Assembly (NCBI RefSeq): GCF_003345355.1
Contig: NZ_QQNB01000001.1
Span: forward strand, 372,001 to 436,000
Length of the DNA: 64,000 bases
Reading direction: 5' to 3'
Origin: Sphingomonas aracearum
GTDB taxonomy: Bacteria; Pseudomonadota; Alphaproteobacteria; Sphingomonadales; Sphingomonadaceae
Positions within the stretch are counted from its first letter, which is position 1. The number at the start of each line of letters is the position of its first letter. Both the position numbers and the translations under genes were made by a program. This document shows positions 39,913-48,764 of the stretch, piece by piece. The notes beneath the pieces were generated by a model. That model had not been told where the DNA came from and did no database searches. It saw nothing but the letters and a program-made list of their open reading frames with translations.

Positions 39913-40158
39913 GATTGTCCTCCTACAGACAAGATCCGGGGCGGCGCGCTCCATCGCGCCCGCTCACCAACGGCTAAATGGTCGGGAGGTCGGGCGTGTT
40001 CCTGCCGGCCTGCCGATCGGGCCGGTATTCGCCGCGCGAGGCCCGCATCCTGTCGCAATCGAAAGTTCGGGCTGTCCGGTCGCAGACGGTTGCATCGCCC
40101 GCAGGACCTGCTACAGGCGTCGCTCCCGGCGGCCGCGGCTGCCTGCGGAACAGGTGCG

Positions 40159-40233
40159 GGGCTGTAGCTCAGATGGGAGAGCGCTGCAATCGCACTGCAG
40201 AGGTCAGGGGTTCGATTCCCCTCAGCTCCACCA
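40159..40233 (+). tRNA. tRNA-Ala (CGC)
   Basis: A complete cloverleaf of 75 bases with encoded CCA. The acceptor stem GGGGCTG/CAGCTCC includes the G3-T70 wobble pair that identifies alanine tRNAs. The anticodon loop ATCGCAC gives anticodon CGC. The T-arm is AGGGG-TTCGATT-CCCCT. Confidence 0.95.
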
Positions 40234-40300
40234 CCAGCACCTGTTCGCCATGATCCTTCGTGACGCAAGCCGCCAAAGGCGGTAGCCCTGCCGCCTCGTC

Positions 40301-41071
40301 ATGCCCGATCTGCCATCCTCCGCACCAACGCCCGCGATCCCCGCGGCCACCCTGGTGATCTTCCGCGACTCCCCGGATGCGCCCGAATTGCTGATGGTGG
40401 AACGCGCCAAGGCCATGGCTTTCGCGGCCGGAGCGCTGGTCTTTCCCGGCGGCCGGGTGGACCCGGGCGACCGGGCGCTCGCCGCCGCCCATCCCGGCGA
40501 TCCGGAGGACACCGCCGCCCGCATCGCGGCGATCCGCGAGACGATCGAGGAGGCAGGGCTGGCGCTCGGCCTGACGCCTCTGCCGGACGATTCCACGCTG
40601 GGCGTCCTGCGCGAAGGGCTCGTCGCCGGCGAACCGTTCGCGGCGCTGCTGGAGCGTGCGGGGTTACGGCTGGACCTTGCCGCGCTGGAGCCGTTCGCCC
40701 GCTGGCGCCCGGACCATGCCCTGCCCCGCATCTTCGATACGCGCTTCTACCTGGCGGCCCTGCCTTCCCGTGCGCCCGAGCCGGTGGTGGATAATACGGA
40801 AAACGTGCGCGTCTTCTGGATGTCGGCGGCAGACGTGCTGGCGGAAGCGGATGCGGGCCGCGCCAGCCTCATCTTCCCCACCCGCCGCAACCTTGAGCGG
40901 CTGGCCCAGTTCCGCACCTTCGACGAGGCGCTGGCCGATGCGCGGGCATGGCCGATCCGAACGGTGACGCCGTGGCGGGAGGAGCGTGGCGGGGTGCCGC
41001 ACCTCGTGATTCCGGACGATCTCGGATATCCGGTGACGGCGCAGGCGATGTCGGACGCACGGCGCGGCTGA
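40301..41071 (+). CDS. NUDIX hydrolase
   Basis: A 256-residue protein with a Nudix box spread as 'GGRVDPGD' to 'AIRETIEEAGL' around residues 49-88; the insertion between the Gly and the Glu-rich helix is typical of the NUDT19/CoA-diphosphatase-like branch. It hydrolyses a nucleoside diphosphate linked to another group. Its stop overlaps the start of the extensin-like gene (TGATG), so the pair is coupled. Confidence 0.88.
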   Translation: MPDLPSSAPTPAIPAATLVIFRDSPDAPELLMVERAKAMAFAAGALVFPGGRVDPGDRALAAAHPGDPEDTAARIAAIRETIEEAGLALGLTPLPDDSTLGVLREGLVAGEPFAALLERAGLRLDLAALEPFARWRPDHALPRIFDTRFYLAALPSRAPEPVVDNTENVRVFWMSAADVLAEADAGRASLIFPTRRNLERLAQFRTFDEALADARAWPIRTVTPWREERGGVPHLVIPDDLGYPVTAQAMSDARRG

Positions 41072-41802
41072 TGGCCGCCGTTCGCCACTTCGTCGCCGCC
41101 GCCCTCGTCGCCGCCCTGCTGCTGACGGCGGCGCTTGTCGCCTGGGGATGGCTGCGCGGCCGGCCGCAGGATCTGCCCTGGACGCCGCTTGACCTGGCCG
41201 AGCCCGTCGGCGCCTTCACCGGCCGCAAGCTTGCCGCGCTGGGACAGGACACGGCGCGGTGTCATGCGCTGTTGCGCGAAGCCGGGGTGCGCTTCACGCC
41301 GCTCGCTCCCGTGTCGGCGGGTCCGACCTGCGGATATGACAATGCGGTGCGGCTGGAGGCAGGGGGCGCCCGGCGCATCGGTTTCGTGCCGGCGGGCGTC
41401 GGCATGTCCTGCCCGGTCGCTGCCGCCATGGCGATGTGGGAGTGGAACGTCGTTCAGCCGGAAGCGCAACGGCTGCTCGGCCAGCCGGTGGTGCGGTTCG
41501 AGCATTTCGGCAGCTATAATTGCCGCCGCATCGCCGGGCGGGACGCGCGCTTCTGGAGCCAGCACGCCCGCGGCAACGCCCTGGACATCGCCGGCTTCCA
41601 GCTTGCGGACGGCACCCGCATCACCGTGGCCGGCGACTGGCCGGATCGCGGGGCGAAGGGCACGTTCCTGCGACGCGTGCGCAACGGGGCCTGCCGCCTG
41701 TTCGCCACCACCCTCAGCCCCGATTACAATGCCGCGCACCACGACCATCTGCATCTCGACGAGCAGCGGCGCAGCATGGTGGCCTGGCGCGCCTGCCGCT
41801 GA
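41071..41802 (+). CDS. Extensin-like family protein (M15-like peptidase fold)
   Basis: A 243-residue protein with one N-terminal membrane anchor (residues 7-27) and a periplasmic extensin-like C-terminal domain. 'QHARGNALDIAGF' and 'HHDHLHLDE' look like the metal site of M15 D-Ala-D-Ala peptidases. Several cysteines (TARC, GPTC, MSC, NC, GAC, RAC) probably form disulfides. It may trim cell-wall peptides; that is inference from the fold. Confidence 0.87.
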   Translation: MAAVRHFVAAALVAALLLTAALVAWGWLRGRPQDLPWTPLDLAEPVGAFTGRKLAALGQDTARCHALLREAGVRFTPLAPVSAGPTCGYDNAVRLEAGGARRIGFVPAGVGMSCPVAAAMAMWEWNVVQPEAQRLLGQPVVRFEHFGSYNCRRIAGRDARFWSQHARGNALDIAGFQLADGTRITVAGDWPDRGAKGTFLRRVRNGACRLFATTLSPDYNAAHHDHLHLDEQRRSMVAWRACR

Positions 41803-41810
41803 TCGCAGGC

Positions 41811-42362
41811 TCAGTGGCGCGCGGCCGCTGCGCCCACCTTCTCCACCCATTTCGGATAGAAGACCGGCGCGCGGGTCGACCAGCCGGAGGCTGTCGCCGC
41901 CGCTTCGCTGATCGACTGCAACAGGCGGCGGCGCAGGTCCGGATGAAGATGGGGCAAGGCGGCTGCGGCGCAGAACGATGCGGGCAGCCATGGCCGGACC
42001 TCCGCTCCGAGCAGCCGCTCGTACAGGAAGCGATAGGCGGAAAAGGTGGTGAGCCGCCCCTGCCCCAGGTCGAACGCCGTGACGCTGGTCAGCGGCGCGA
42101 GGAACGGCTCCACGGCTTCCAGCCCGCTGTCGTCCGGCAACAAGGCCCGGATTTCCGGCAAACGCCCATAAAGCTTTGCCTGCGCGCGGATCGAGGCGGC
42201 CTCCACCACATCGCGGGACCAGCGGCTCATCGCATCATCGCGGTCCAGCCCGACATCCAGCGAACGACGAACATAGCGCTGCGTCGATGCGGGAAAGCCC
42301 GCAAATTCCTTCATCTCGGCCAGCGACATCGCGCCCGTGGCCTGCTTCATTCGAGAACCCAT
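41811..42362 (-). CDS. Conserved-looking protein of unknown function
   Basis: A 183-residue soluble protein, mostly helical by composition, with no motif I can name. Segments such as 'LTTFSAYRFLYERLLGAEVRPW' are clearly protein-like. The start could be the ATG at 42362 or the next one at 42350. A 7-4-7 palindrome with a CtrA-type half site (TTAACCAT) lies 47-64 bases upstream. It is convergent with the extensin-like gene. Confidence 0.6.
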   Translation of the reverse strand: MGSRMKQATGAMSLAEMKEFAGFPASTQRYVRRSLDVGLDRDDAMSRWSRDVVEAASIRAQAKLYGRLPEIRALLPDDSGLEAVEPFLAPLTSVTAFDLGQGRLTTFSAYRFLYERLLGAEVRPWLPASFCAAAALPHLHPDLRRRLLQSISEAAATASGWSTRAPVFYPKWVEKVGAAAARH

Positions 42363-42408
42363 GCCGATCACCCCACCCGCCAGTTGGCCCGGCGGCAATC
42401 GTGCATGC

Positions 42409-42426
42409 GGATGGTTAACACCATCC
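42409..42426 (-). promoter_or_regulatory. Palindrome with CtrA-like half site
   Basis: GGATGGT-TAAC-ACCATCC is a perfect 7-4-7 dyad. The minus strand reads TTAAGGATGGTGTTAACCAT, which holds the CtrA half site TTAACCAT and a second TTAA eight bases away, one more than the usual spacing of seven. It lies in the promoter region of the unknown gene at 41811-42362. Confidence 0.4.
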
Positions 42427-42569
42427 TTAACGACACCGTCGCCGGGCGTTCACAAAGCATCACAGAAGCTGCTGCGATGCAACAAAACTTGCGACGAACG
42501 GAGGGAGTCGGATCGAAAATGTCGCAGGGCAGTGCGACAAGAGCATCGGCGCTGGCGAGGTAGTCTGCC

Positions 42570-43136
42570 TCAGTGCCGGTGACGCTGCTTCCACTTGCGC
42601 GCGATCCACAGCCGCCAGCCCAGCGCGCTGAGGAAATAGCCGCCGATCGCGGCGACCAGCGTGATGATCAGCAGTCCCAGCACGGTGGCCGGCAGCGCAC
42701 CCGCCCACAGCCAGTGCATCCAGCTCGTATTCGCCGCCGCCGCCTGCGCCACGGGCGCACCGGGCACCACCTGATCCAGGCGCAGCGCCGTTTTGCCGAT
42801 CCAATAGGCGGCCACCCACAAGGGCGGGGTCGTGAGCGGGTTGGTGATAAACGTCGTCGCCGCCGCAGTGGGGATGTTGGCGCGGAACGGCAGCGCGAGC
42901 ACGGCCGACAGCACGATCTGCGCCACCGGAAACAGGATGCCGGTCACCACGCCGAGTGCCACGCCGCGCGGCACGGAGCGACGGGTGAAGCGCCACAGCT
43001 CCGGCGCGAGCACGCGGTGCGCCACGGGTCGCATGAACCGGTTGCCGGAAAAACTCGCTTCCAGTCCGTCACGCGTCGGCATGGAGCGGCGCCACCAGGC
43101 GGCGGCACGCGAGAACAGGCCGCCGCGATCAGCCAC
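42570..43136 (-). CDS. DUF2062 domain inner-membrane protein
   Basis: A 188-residue protein with three hydrophobic segments. The domain is clear from '[22 protein letters not shown]', '[30 protein letters not shown]' and '[13 protein letters not shown]'. Function unknown. I place the start at GTG 43136, overlapping the smpB stop by eight bases, because this gives the short Arg-rich N-terminus usual in the family. GTG 43142 is the alternative. Confidence 0.82.
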   Translation of the reverse strand: MADRGGLFSRAAAWWRRSMPTRDGLEASFSGNRFMRPVAHRVLAPELWRFTRRSVPRGVALGVVTGILFPVAQIVLSAVLALPFRANIPTAAATTFITNPLTTPPLWVAAYWIGKTALRLDQVVPGAPVAQAAAANTSWMHWLWAGALPATVLGLLIITLVAAIGGYFLSALGWRLWIARKWKQRHRH

Positions 43137-43611
43137 GATCACGAAGGATGCGTCCCTGCTCGCGCTTCCAGTCCCGTTCCTTGATCGTGTCGCGCTTGTC
43201 GTGCGCCTTCTTGCCCTTGGCCAAGGCCAGCTCCACCTTCGCTCTCCCGCGCGCATTGAAATAGACGGACAGCGGCACGAGAGTCATGCCCTCACGCGCC
43301 ACGGCGCCATGCATCTTGTTGATCTCGCGCTCGTGCAGGAGCAATTTACGCGGGCGCCGCGGCTCATGGTTGAAGCGGTTGCCATGGCTGAACTCGGGCA
43401 CGTTGGCGTTAATCAGCCACACCTGCCCGTCGCGTACCTCGGCATAGCTTTCGGCGATCGATCCCTCGCCGAACCGCAGCGACTTCACCTCGGTGCCCGT
43501 CAGCGCGATGCCGGCCTCGAACACCTGCTCGACGAAATACTCGAATCGCGCGCGGCGATTCTCGGCGACGATCTTCTTTTTCTCGAACTGAGCAGGTTTT
43601 GGACGCGCCAT
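43129..43611 (-). CDS. smpB: SsrA-binding protein SmpB
   Basis: A 160-residue SmpB of normal length. Signatures are '[32 protein letters not shown]', '[19 protein letters not shown]', '[10 protein letters not shown]' and the basic tail '[19 protein letters not shown]' that reads the empty mRNA channel. It guides tmRNA to stalled ribosomes in trans-translation. Confidence 0.98.
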   Translation of the reverse strand: MARPKPAQFEKKKIVAENRRARFEYFVEQVFEAGIALTGTEVKSLRFGEGSIAESYAEVRDGQVWLINANVPEFSHGNRFNHEPRRPRKLLLHEREINKMHGAVAREGMTLVPLSVYFNARGRAKVELALAKGKKAHDKRDTIKERDWKREQGRILRDRG

Positions 43612-43673
43612 GGAACGGGCGGATGTAGGCGGCCACGCAAGTCGTGGCTAGCCCCCTCGCCTCTTCCCGACCG

Positions 43674-44102
43674 TCATGCTCCCTGGATGTAGTTCCTCAG
43701 CGCGCTTGCATCGGCCTCGATCTGGTCGATCCGGAACTTCACGAGATCGCCGATCGAGACGATCCCGACCAGCCGTCCGGCCTCCAGTACCGGCAAGTGC
43801 CGGATGCGGCGCTGCGTCATCAGTGCCAGCGCGCCGATGACCGACTCCCCCGGTTCGACGCTCATCGCGGGCGAGGTCATCAGGTCGGAAACCGGGCGGT
43901 CGAGAACCGCCGCGCCGGCGCTTTGCAGGCACCGGATAACGTCGCGTTCGGAAAACATGCCGGCGATCGCACCGTCCGCCATCACCGGCACGGCGCCGAT
44001 CCGCTCCTCCGCCAGCAGCGCGATGGCCTGCGCCACCGTTGCCTCTGCCGGCACGCTGGTCACCTGCCCGCCCTTGTTCTTCAGGATCGCCGCGATCGTC
44101 AT
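43674..44102 (-). CDS. CBS domain pair protein
   Basis: A 142-residue protein consisting only of two CBS domains ('ATVAQAIALLAEERIGAVPVMADGAIAGMFSERDVIR' in parts, and 'SVIGALALMTQRRIRHLPVLEAGRLVGIVSIGDLVKFRI'). CBS pairs bind adenosine nucleotides and regulate partner proteins. It lies between dapA and smpB on the same strand. Its partner is unknown. Confidence 0.92.
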   Translation of the reverse strand: MTIAAILKNKGGQVTSVPAEATVAQAIALLAEERIGAVPVMADGAIAGMFSERDVIRCLQSAGAAVLDRPVSDLMTSPAMSVEPGESVIGALALMTQRRIRHLPVLEAGRLVGIVSIGDLVKFRIDQIEADASALRNYIQGA

Positions 44103-44178
44103 TTCCACGCTCCTCTCCCGCCTCTTCCTGGGCCTGGCGCAAAGGAGAACATGGATCGTCGTGCTTTGGAAGTGCTCC

Positions 44179-45060
44179 TTAGAGGAGCCCGGCATATTCC
44201 AGCGCCAGGTCCACCGCACGGCGGCTCGCGTCGCCCGTCGGCGTCATGGGCAGGCGCAGGTGCATCGGACAATCCGGCTTGAGGCGGGAAAGCGCATATT
44301 TGACGGGGCCCGGCGAGGCATCGGTAAACAGGGCGGTGTGCAGCAGGAACAAGCGGTCCTGCAGCGCAAGCGCCGTCGCATAGTCGCCCGACAGGCACGC
44401 CGCCTGGAACTCCGCGCAGAGCCGCGGCGCGACATTGGCGCTGACCGAGATGCAGCCACGTCCGCCGGTTGCGTTGAAGGCAAGCGCCGTTTCGTCATTG
44501 CCGGAAAGCTGTACGAATTCCGGCCCGCACGCCGCCCGCTGCGCCGACACCCGCGACAGCACGCCCGTGGCATCCTTGATGCCCACGATCTGCGGAAAGG
44601 CATCGGCCAGCCGGCCGATCGTCTCCACCGCCATGTCCGTCACCGTGCGCCCGGGTACGTTGTAGAGCACGATCGGCAGGTCGCAGGCGCCCGCCACCGC
44701 CTCGAAATGGCGGAAGATGCCTTCCTGGTTCGGGCGGTTGTAATAAGGCGGCACCATCAGCGCGGCGTCCGCCCCGGCCTCCTTTGCCGCCCGGATGTTT
44801 TCGCTCGCCACGCGCGTGTCGTTGGAGCCAGCACCCGCGATCACCGGCACGCGGCCGGCCGCCTGTTCCACGCAGACCCGGACGATGCGGAAATGCTCGT
44901 CCTTGGGCATGGTCGCGGCCTCGCCCGTCGTGCCGCAGGGCACCAGCGCCGATGATCCTTCCGCGATCTGCCAGTCGATCAAGACACGGAATGCTTGCTC
45001 GTCGAACGCACCGTTTGCGCGAAACGGCGTGACGAGGGCCGGAATGGATCCGGAAAACAT
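44179..45060 (-). CDS. dapA: 4-hydroxy-tetrahydrodipicolinate synthase
   Basis: A 293-residue class I aldolase barrel. The Schiff-base lysine is Lys162 ('IVGIKDATG') and the proton relay includes Thr44-Thr45 ('PCGTTGEAAT') and Tyr133 ('VLYNVPGRT'). It condenses pyruvate with aspartate semialdehyde in lysine and diaminopimelate synthesis. GCAGGAGC precedes the start. It is divergent from the lytic transglycosylase gene, the usual sphingomonad arrangement. Confidence 0.96.
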   Translation of the reverse strand: MFSGSIPALVTPFRANGAFDEQAFRVLIDWQIAEGSSALVPCGTTGEAATMPKDEHFRIVRVCVEQAAGRVPVIAGAGSNDTRVASENIRAAKEAGADAALMVPPYYNRPNQEGIFRHFEAVAGACDLPIVLYNVPGRTVTDMAVETIGRLADAFPQIVGIKDATGVLSRVSAQRAACGPEFVQLSGNDETALAFNATGGRGCISVSANVAPRLCAEFQAACLSGDYATALALQDRLFLLHTALFTDASPGPVKYALSRLKPDCPMHLRLPMTPTGDASRRAVDLALEYAGLL

Positions 45061-45149
45061 GGCTGAAATGCTCCTGCACCGCGCCAACTCGCGCGCATTT
45101 TTCTCGTTTGGGTGGCGACAGATAGGGAGAATGGCCATATCCTGTCCAT

Positions 45150-47138
45150 ATGATACCATCGGTGGTGAAATCCGCGCTCGCCCTGGCCGGCGTATCGGCT
45201 CTTGTCGCAACTTCCGGCGTGCCGCAGGACCAGCTCGGCTGGGGCAAGGCGACCCAGGCGTTGCAGCAGTCGGCGCAGAACAATGCGCAGATGGCGCAGG
45301 CGATTGCGCAATGGAAGGCGCTGGGCCAGACCAGCATCCTGCCCTTCGACAGCTATGCCAGCTTCCTCCTCGCCCATCCCGGCTGGCCACAGGAGAACGC
45401 GCTGCGCCGTAGCGCCGAGAACGCCCTCTCGCGGGGCGCGGCGCCGGCCAACATCACGGCCTTTTTCGACAAGTTTCCGCCGCTCACCGGCGAGGGCGGC
45501 GCCTTCTACGCCGAGGCGCTGGCGAGCGTCGGCCGTCGCGCGGATGCCGAACAGGCAGCCCGCACTGCGTGGCGCAAGGGCGCGCTGCCGGCCACCGCTG
45601 AATCCAAGCTGCTGACCTACTTCTCGGGCGCGCTCCGCCCGGAGGATCACGATGCGCGGATGGACGCGCTGCTGTGGCAGAATGTCACGCTGACGGCCGC
45701 GCGCGAGCTGCCGCTCACGTCGCCCGGCGCCCGCCCGATCTTCGCGGCCCGGCTCGCCTTTCGCAACAATGCGCCCGAGGCCTCGCAACTGGCGGCCGCG
45801 GCGGAGACGCTGGGTGCGCGGGATGCCGGCTATATCGCCGATCGCGCAATCTGGCTGCGCAAGACCGGCAACGGCGCCGCGGCGCAGTCGTGGCTCGCCC
45901 GTTCGCGGTCGCTGGCCACACGGCCGGGCAATGTCGAGGAATGGTACGAAGTGCTGCTGTCCAATGCCAAGGCGGCGGCGGATGCCGGCAGTTACCAGGT
46001 CGCCTACGACATCGCCCGCCAGGTGGACGACGCCTATCCGGCGGGCACCGACGTCAGCAAGCGTCCTTATGGCGAGCGCGACGACTATACGAGCCTGGCC
46101 TGGCTCGCGGGGCAGACCGCACTTAAGCAGCTCGGCCGACCGATGGATGCGGCCGTGATGTTCGACCGCTATGGCCGCGGCTCGCAGACGCCTTCCACCC
46201 GCTCCAAGGGCCTCTACTGGGCCGGCCGCGCCGCGCAGGCCGGCGGCAATGCGGCGCAGGCACGCGCCTGGTTCGAACAGGCGGCCGGCCTGCGCGACCA
46301 ATATTACGGCCAGCTCGCCAACGAGCGGCTGGGGCGTCCGCTGGTAGCACCCGGCGCGCCGCCGCCGTTGCAGGTCGATCCGCTCTACCGCTCGAGCTTC
46401 CAGAGCAAGGACGTGGTCCGCGCAGCGCAATATCTCGGCTATATCAACAACTGGCAGGACCAGACCGCTTTCGTCCGCCAGATCGCCGCGGATGCCACCA
46501 CCGATGCCGATCATGTCCTGGCCGACGAACTCGCGCGCCAGCTCGGCCGGCCCGATCTGGGCGTGATGGTGGGCCGCAGTGCGCTCCAGAACGGGCTCAC
46601 CGAATACAGCGCCCTCGGGTTCCCGACGGTGAAGGTGCCGGCAACGCAGGCGAGCCAGTGGACGCTGATCCACGCCATCGCGCGGCAGGAAAGCCAGTTC
46701 GATCGCGGCGCCGTCAGCCGCACCGGCGCGCGCGGGCTGATGCAGCTGATGCCCGGCACCGCGCGCGAGCAGGCCGGCAAGCTCGGCCTTGCCTATGATG
46801 CCTCCGCGCTGAACGTGAACACCGACTACAACATCCAGCTCGGCTCCAGCTATTTCCAGCGCATCTACAACAATTACGGCAGCTGGCCGCTCGCCATCGC
46901 CGCCTACAATGCCGGCGGCGGCAACGTGAACAAGTGGCTGCGCGCCAATGGCGACCCGCGCACCGGGGCGGTGGATGTGGTGGAATGGGTCGAGGCGATC
47001 CCCTTCCTCGAGACGCGCAACTATGTGCAGCGGGTACTCGAGAACATGGTGGTCTACGACCTCCTCAACCCGGCGCAGGCGCAAAGCCGCGGACCCAACC
47101 GCCTCAGCTGGTATCTCGGCAAGAACCAGCCGGGCTGA
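45150..47138 (+). CDS. slt: Soluble lytic murein transglycosylase
   Basis: A 662-residue secreted protein. A signal peptide-like start (MIPSVVKSALALAGVSALVATSG) leads to a long superhelical U-domain (about 30-490), then a C-terminal Slt catalytic domain with Glu514 in 'IARQESQFDRGAVSRTGARG' and 'LMQLMPGTAREQAGKLG', and 'AAYNAGGGNVNKWLR'. It cuts peptidoglycan glycan strands, making anhydro-muropeptides. greB follows after five bases. Confidence 0.95.
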   Translation: MIPSVVKSALALAGVSALVATSGVPQDQLGWGKATQALQQSAQNNAQMAQAIAQWKALGQTSILPFDSYASFLLAHPGWPQENALRRSAENALSRGAAPANITAFFDKFPPLTGEGGAFYAEALASVGRRADAEQAARTAWRKGALPATAESKLLTYFSGALRPEDHDARMDALLWQNVTLTAARELPLTSPGARPIFAARLAFRNNAPEASQLAAAAETLGARDAGYIADRAIWLRKTGNGAAAQSWLARSRSLATRPGNVEEWYEVLLSNAKAAADAGSYQVAYDIARQVDDAYPAGTDVSKRPYGERDDYTSLAWLAGQTALKQLGRPMDAAVMFDRYGRGSQTPSTRSKGLYWAGRAAQAGGNAAQARAWFEQAAGLRDQYYGQLANERLGRPLVAPGAPPPLQVDPLYRSSFQSKDVVRAAQYLGYINNWQDQTAFVRQIAADATTDADHVLADELARQLGRPDLGVMVGRSALQNGLTEYSALGFPTVKVPATQASQWTLIHAIARQESQFDRGAVSRTGARGLMQLMPGTAREQAGKLGLAYDASALNVNTDYNIQLGSSYFQRIYNNYGSWPLAIAAYNAGGGNVNKWLRANGDPRTGAVDVVEWVEAIPFLETRNYVQRVLENMVVYDLLNPAQAQSRGPNRLSWYLGKNQPG

Positions 47139-47143
47139 GCCGC

Positions 47144-47626
47144 GTGGACCGTCCCAATTACATCACGCCGGCCGGCTATGCCGCGCTGCGCGCCGAATAT
47201 GATGCGCTGTTCGGCACCGAACGGCCGAAGATCGTCGACGTCGTCAGCTGGGCGGCGGGCAATGGCGACCGATCGGAGAACGGCGATTATCTCTATGGCC
47301 GCAAGCGCCTGCGCGAGATCGACCGGCGGCTCGGCTGGCTGTCGAAGCGGATGAAGGCCGCCAAGGTGGTCGATCCCGCGCGAGCGCCCGATCGCTCGCG
47401 CGTGTGGTTCGGCGCCACCGTGACGATTGCCGACGAGGACGACAACCATCGCACGCTCACCCTGGTCGGCGACGACGAGGCGGAGGCGGGCGCGGGCAAG
47501 GTCGGCTGGAACGCGCCGATCGCCCGGGCCCTGCGCGGTGCCGCGATCGGCGACCTGCGCCGGGTGACCCTGCCCGCCGGCGAGCGGGAATATGAGGTGA
47601 TGGCGATCACCTATCCGGCGAACTGA
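47144..47626 (+). CDS. greB: Transcription elongation factor GreB
   Basis: A 160-residue Gre factor. The coiled coil with the acidic tip is 'NYITPAGYAALRAEYDALF' to 'GDRSENGDYLYGRKRLREIDRRLGWLSKRM', and the C-terminal FKBP-like domain holds 'LVGDDEAEAGAGKVGWNAPIARAL'. 'NGDYLYGRKRLREID' fits GreB rather than GreA. It rescues backtracked RNA polymerase. The start is GTG 47144, right after the slt stop. Confidence 0.93.
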   Translation: MDRPNYITPAGYAALRAEYDALFGTERPKIVDVVSWAAGNGDRSENGDYLYGRKRLREIDRRLGWLSKRMKAAKVVDPARAPDRSRVWFGATVTIADEDDNHRTLTLVGDDEAEAGAGKVGWNAPIARALRGAAIGDLRRVTLPAGEREYEVMAITYPAN

Positions 47627-47676
47627 CGGAACGCGCCTGCCGACCCGCCCGTTCTTCAGTACGAAGGAGAGAGAAC

Positions 47677-47910
47677 ATGGCAGGCGATCGAACCCAGGAT
47701 GCGCGGGACCACGACGACAAGGACGTGATCGAGGGCATGATCCCCGGTGGCGATGCGGTGCCGTCGAGCAGCGGCGGACGGCTCCAGACGGACATCGGCT
47801 CCCAGGCGGATCTCGGCCAGGTGGATGATCCGGACGGCGACGTGCGGCCGACCAAGCAGGACGACATCAACAACGACCAGGCGCGCCGCACGCAACGCCC
47901 GCGCGACTGA
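47677..47910 (+). CDS. Small hydrophilic protein of unknown function
   Basis: A 77-residue, strongly Asp-rich, probably disordered protein (MAGDRTQDARDHDDKDVIEG). A strong GAAGGAGAG precedes the ATG. Similar short Asp/Gln-rich proteins are common in sphingomonads but uncharacterised. It is followed by a long stem-loop that overlaps the ribosome site of the next gene. Confidence 0.65.
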   Translation: MAGDRTQDARDHDDKDVIEGMIPGGDAVPSSSGGRLQTDIGSQADLGQVDDPDGDVRPTKQDDINNDQARRTQRPRD

Positions 47911-47921
47911 TCGGCGCTTCC

Positions 47922-47961
47922 CTCCCGGTCCGCGCTGCGCCACAAGGCCGCGGACCGGGAG
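47922..47961 (+). promoter_or_regulatory. Stem-loop covering the ribosome binding site of the NYN gene
   Basis: CTCCCGGTCCGCG (47922-47934) pairs perfectly over 13 bases with CGCGGACCGGGAG (47949-47961), loop of 14. The 3' arm ends in GGGAG, which is the Shine-Dalgarno for the ATG at 47969. There is no T-tract, so translational masking is at least as likely as termination. Confidence 0.6.
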
Positions 47962-47968
47962 ATAGAAG

Positions 47969-48748
47969 ATGGCCGACGAAACCACCCGCAACATCGCGCT
48001 GCTGATCGACGCGGACAACGCTTCCTGGCACGCGCTCGATCCGGTGCTCACCGTGCTGGCGGAGCTGGGCACGGTGAACGTCCGCCGCGTTTATGGCAAC
48101 TGGACCAAGCCCGCGCTGAAGGGCTGGCGCGACATGACGGTGAAGCACGGAATCGAGCCGCAGCAGCAGTTCGACCTAACCAAGGGCAAGAACGCTACCG
48201 ACATGAAGATGACCATCGATGCGATGGACCTGCTCTTCCGCGGGCGCATCCAGGGGTTCGGCATCATGTCGTCGGACAGCGACTTCATGCCGCTGGCCAT
48301 GCGCATCCGGCAGGACGGCCTGCCTGTGTACGGCTTCGGCTCGGGCAAGACGCCGGAAGCTTTCAAGCAGGCCTGCACCCGGTTCATCGATGTCGATGCG
48401 CTGATGGCGGACGGACGCGCCTCCGTGCCGGTGAGCGTCGAGGTGCCCTTGTCCGAAGCCCTGCCTCCGACCATCGGCGCGCGTCCGCCAGCGGCGAAGG
48501 CGCCGGGCAAGACCGCGTCGCTCGATGCCGATCTCGTCAAGCTGCTGATCGACGCCTATGACGCCAGCAAGCGCGATGCGCGCGGTTTCGTCAGCCTGTC
48601 GGCGATGGGACAGCTCGCCGCCAATCGCTCCAGCTTTGATGCGCGCAACTACGGCTTCAAACGCCTGTCGGACCTGATCGAGGCGGTGCCCAACTTCCAG
48701 ACCGAACGGCGCGACGATGGCCGCGTGTTCGTCCGCCGGGTGCATTGA
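47969..48748 (+). CDS. NYN domain protein with C-terminal OST-HTH/LOTUS domain
   Basis: A 259-residue protein. The N-terminal NYN (PIN-like) nuclease domain shows its acidic residues in 'ALLIDADNASW', 'KNATDMKMTIDAMDLL' and 'MSSDSDFMPLAMRI'. A Pro/Ala linker leads to a LOTUS domain (about 175-259, ending 'DDGRVFVRRVH'). LabA/NYN proteins cut RNA, and LOTUS domains bind RNA, G-quadruplex in some cases. Its ribosome site lies in a 13-bp stem-loop, so its synthesis may itself be controlled. Target RNA unknown. Confidence 0.9.
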   Translation: MADETTRNIALLIDADNASWHALDPVLTVLAELGTVNVRRVYGNWTKPALKGWRDMTVKHGIEPQQQFDLTKGKNATDMKMTIDAMDLLFRGRIQGFGIMSSDSDFMPLAMRIRQDGLPVYGFGSGKTPEAFKQACTRFIDVDALMADGRASVPVSVEVPLSEALPPTIGARPPAAKAPGKTASLDADLVKLLIDAYDASKRDARGFVSLSAMGQLAANRSSFDARNYGFKRLSDLIEAVPNFQTERRDDGRVFVRRVH

Positions 48749-48764
48749 GTCCGGTTCGAACGCA

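Noticed and set aside
42460..42563. A 28-codon plus-strand frame (MQQNLRRTEG...) before DUF2062
   Set aside because: Too short, Arg/Ser/Ala-rich, and without a family or conserved context.
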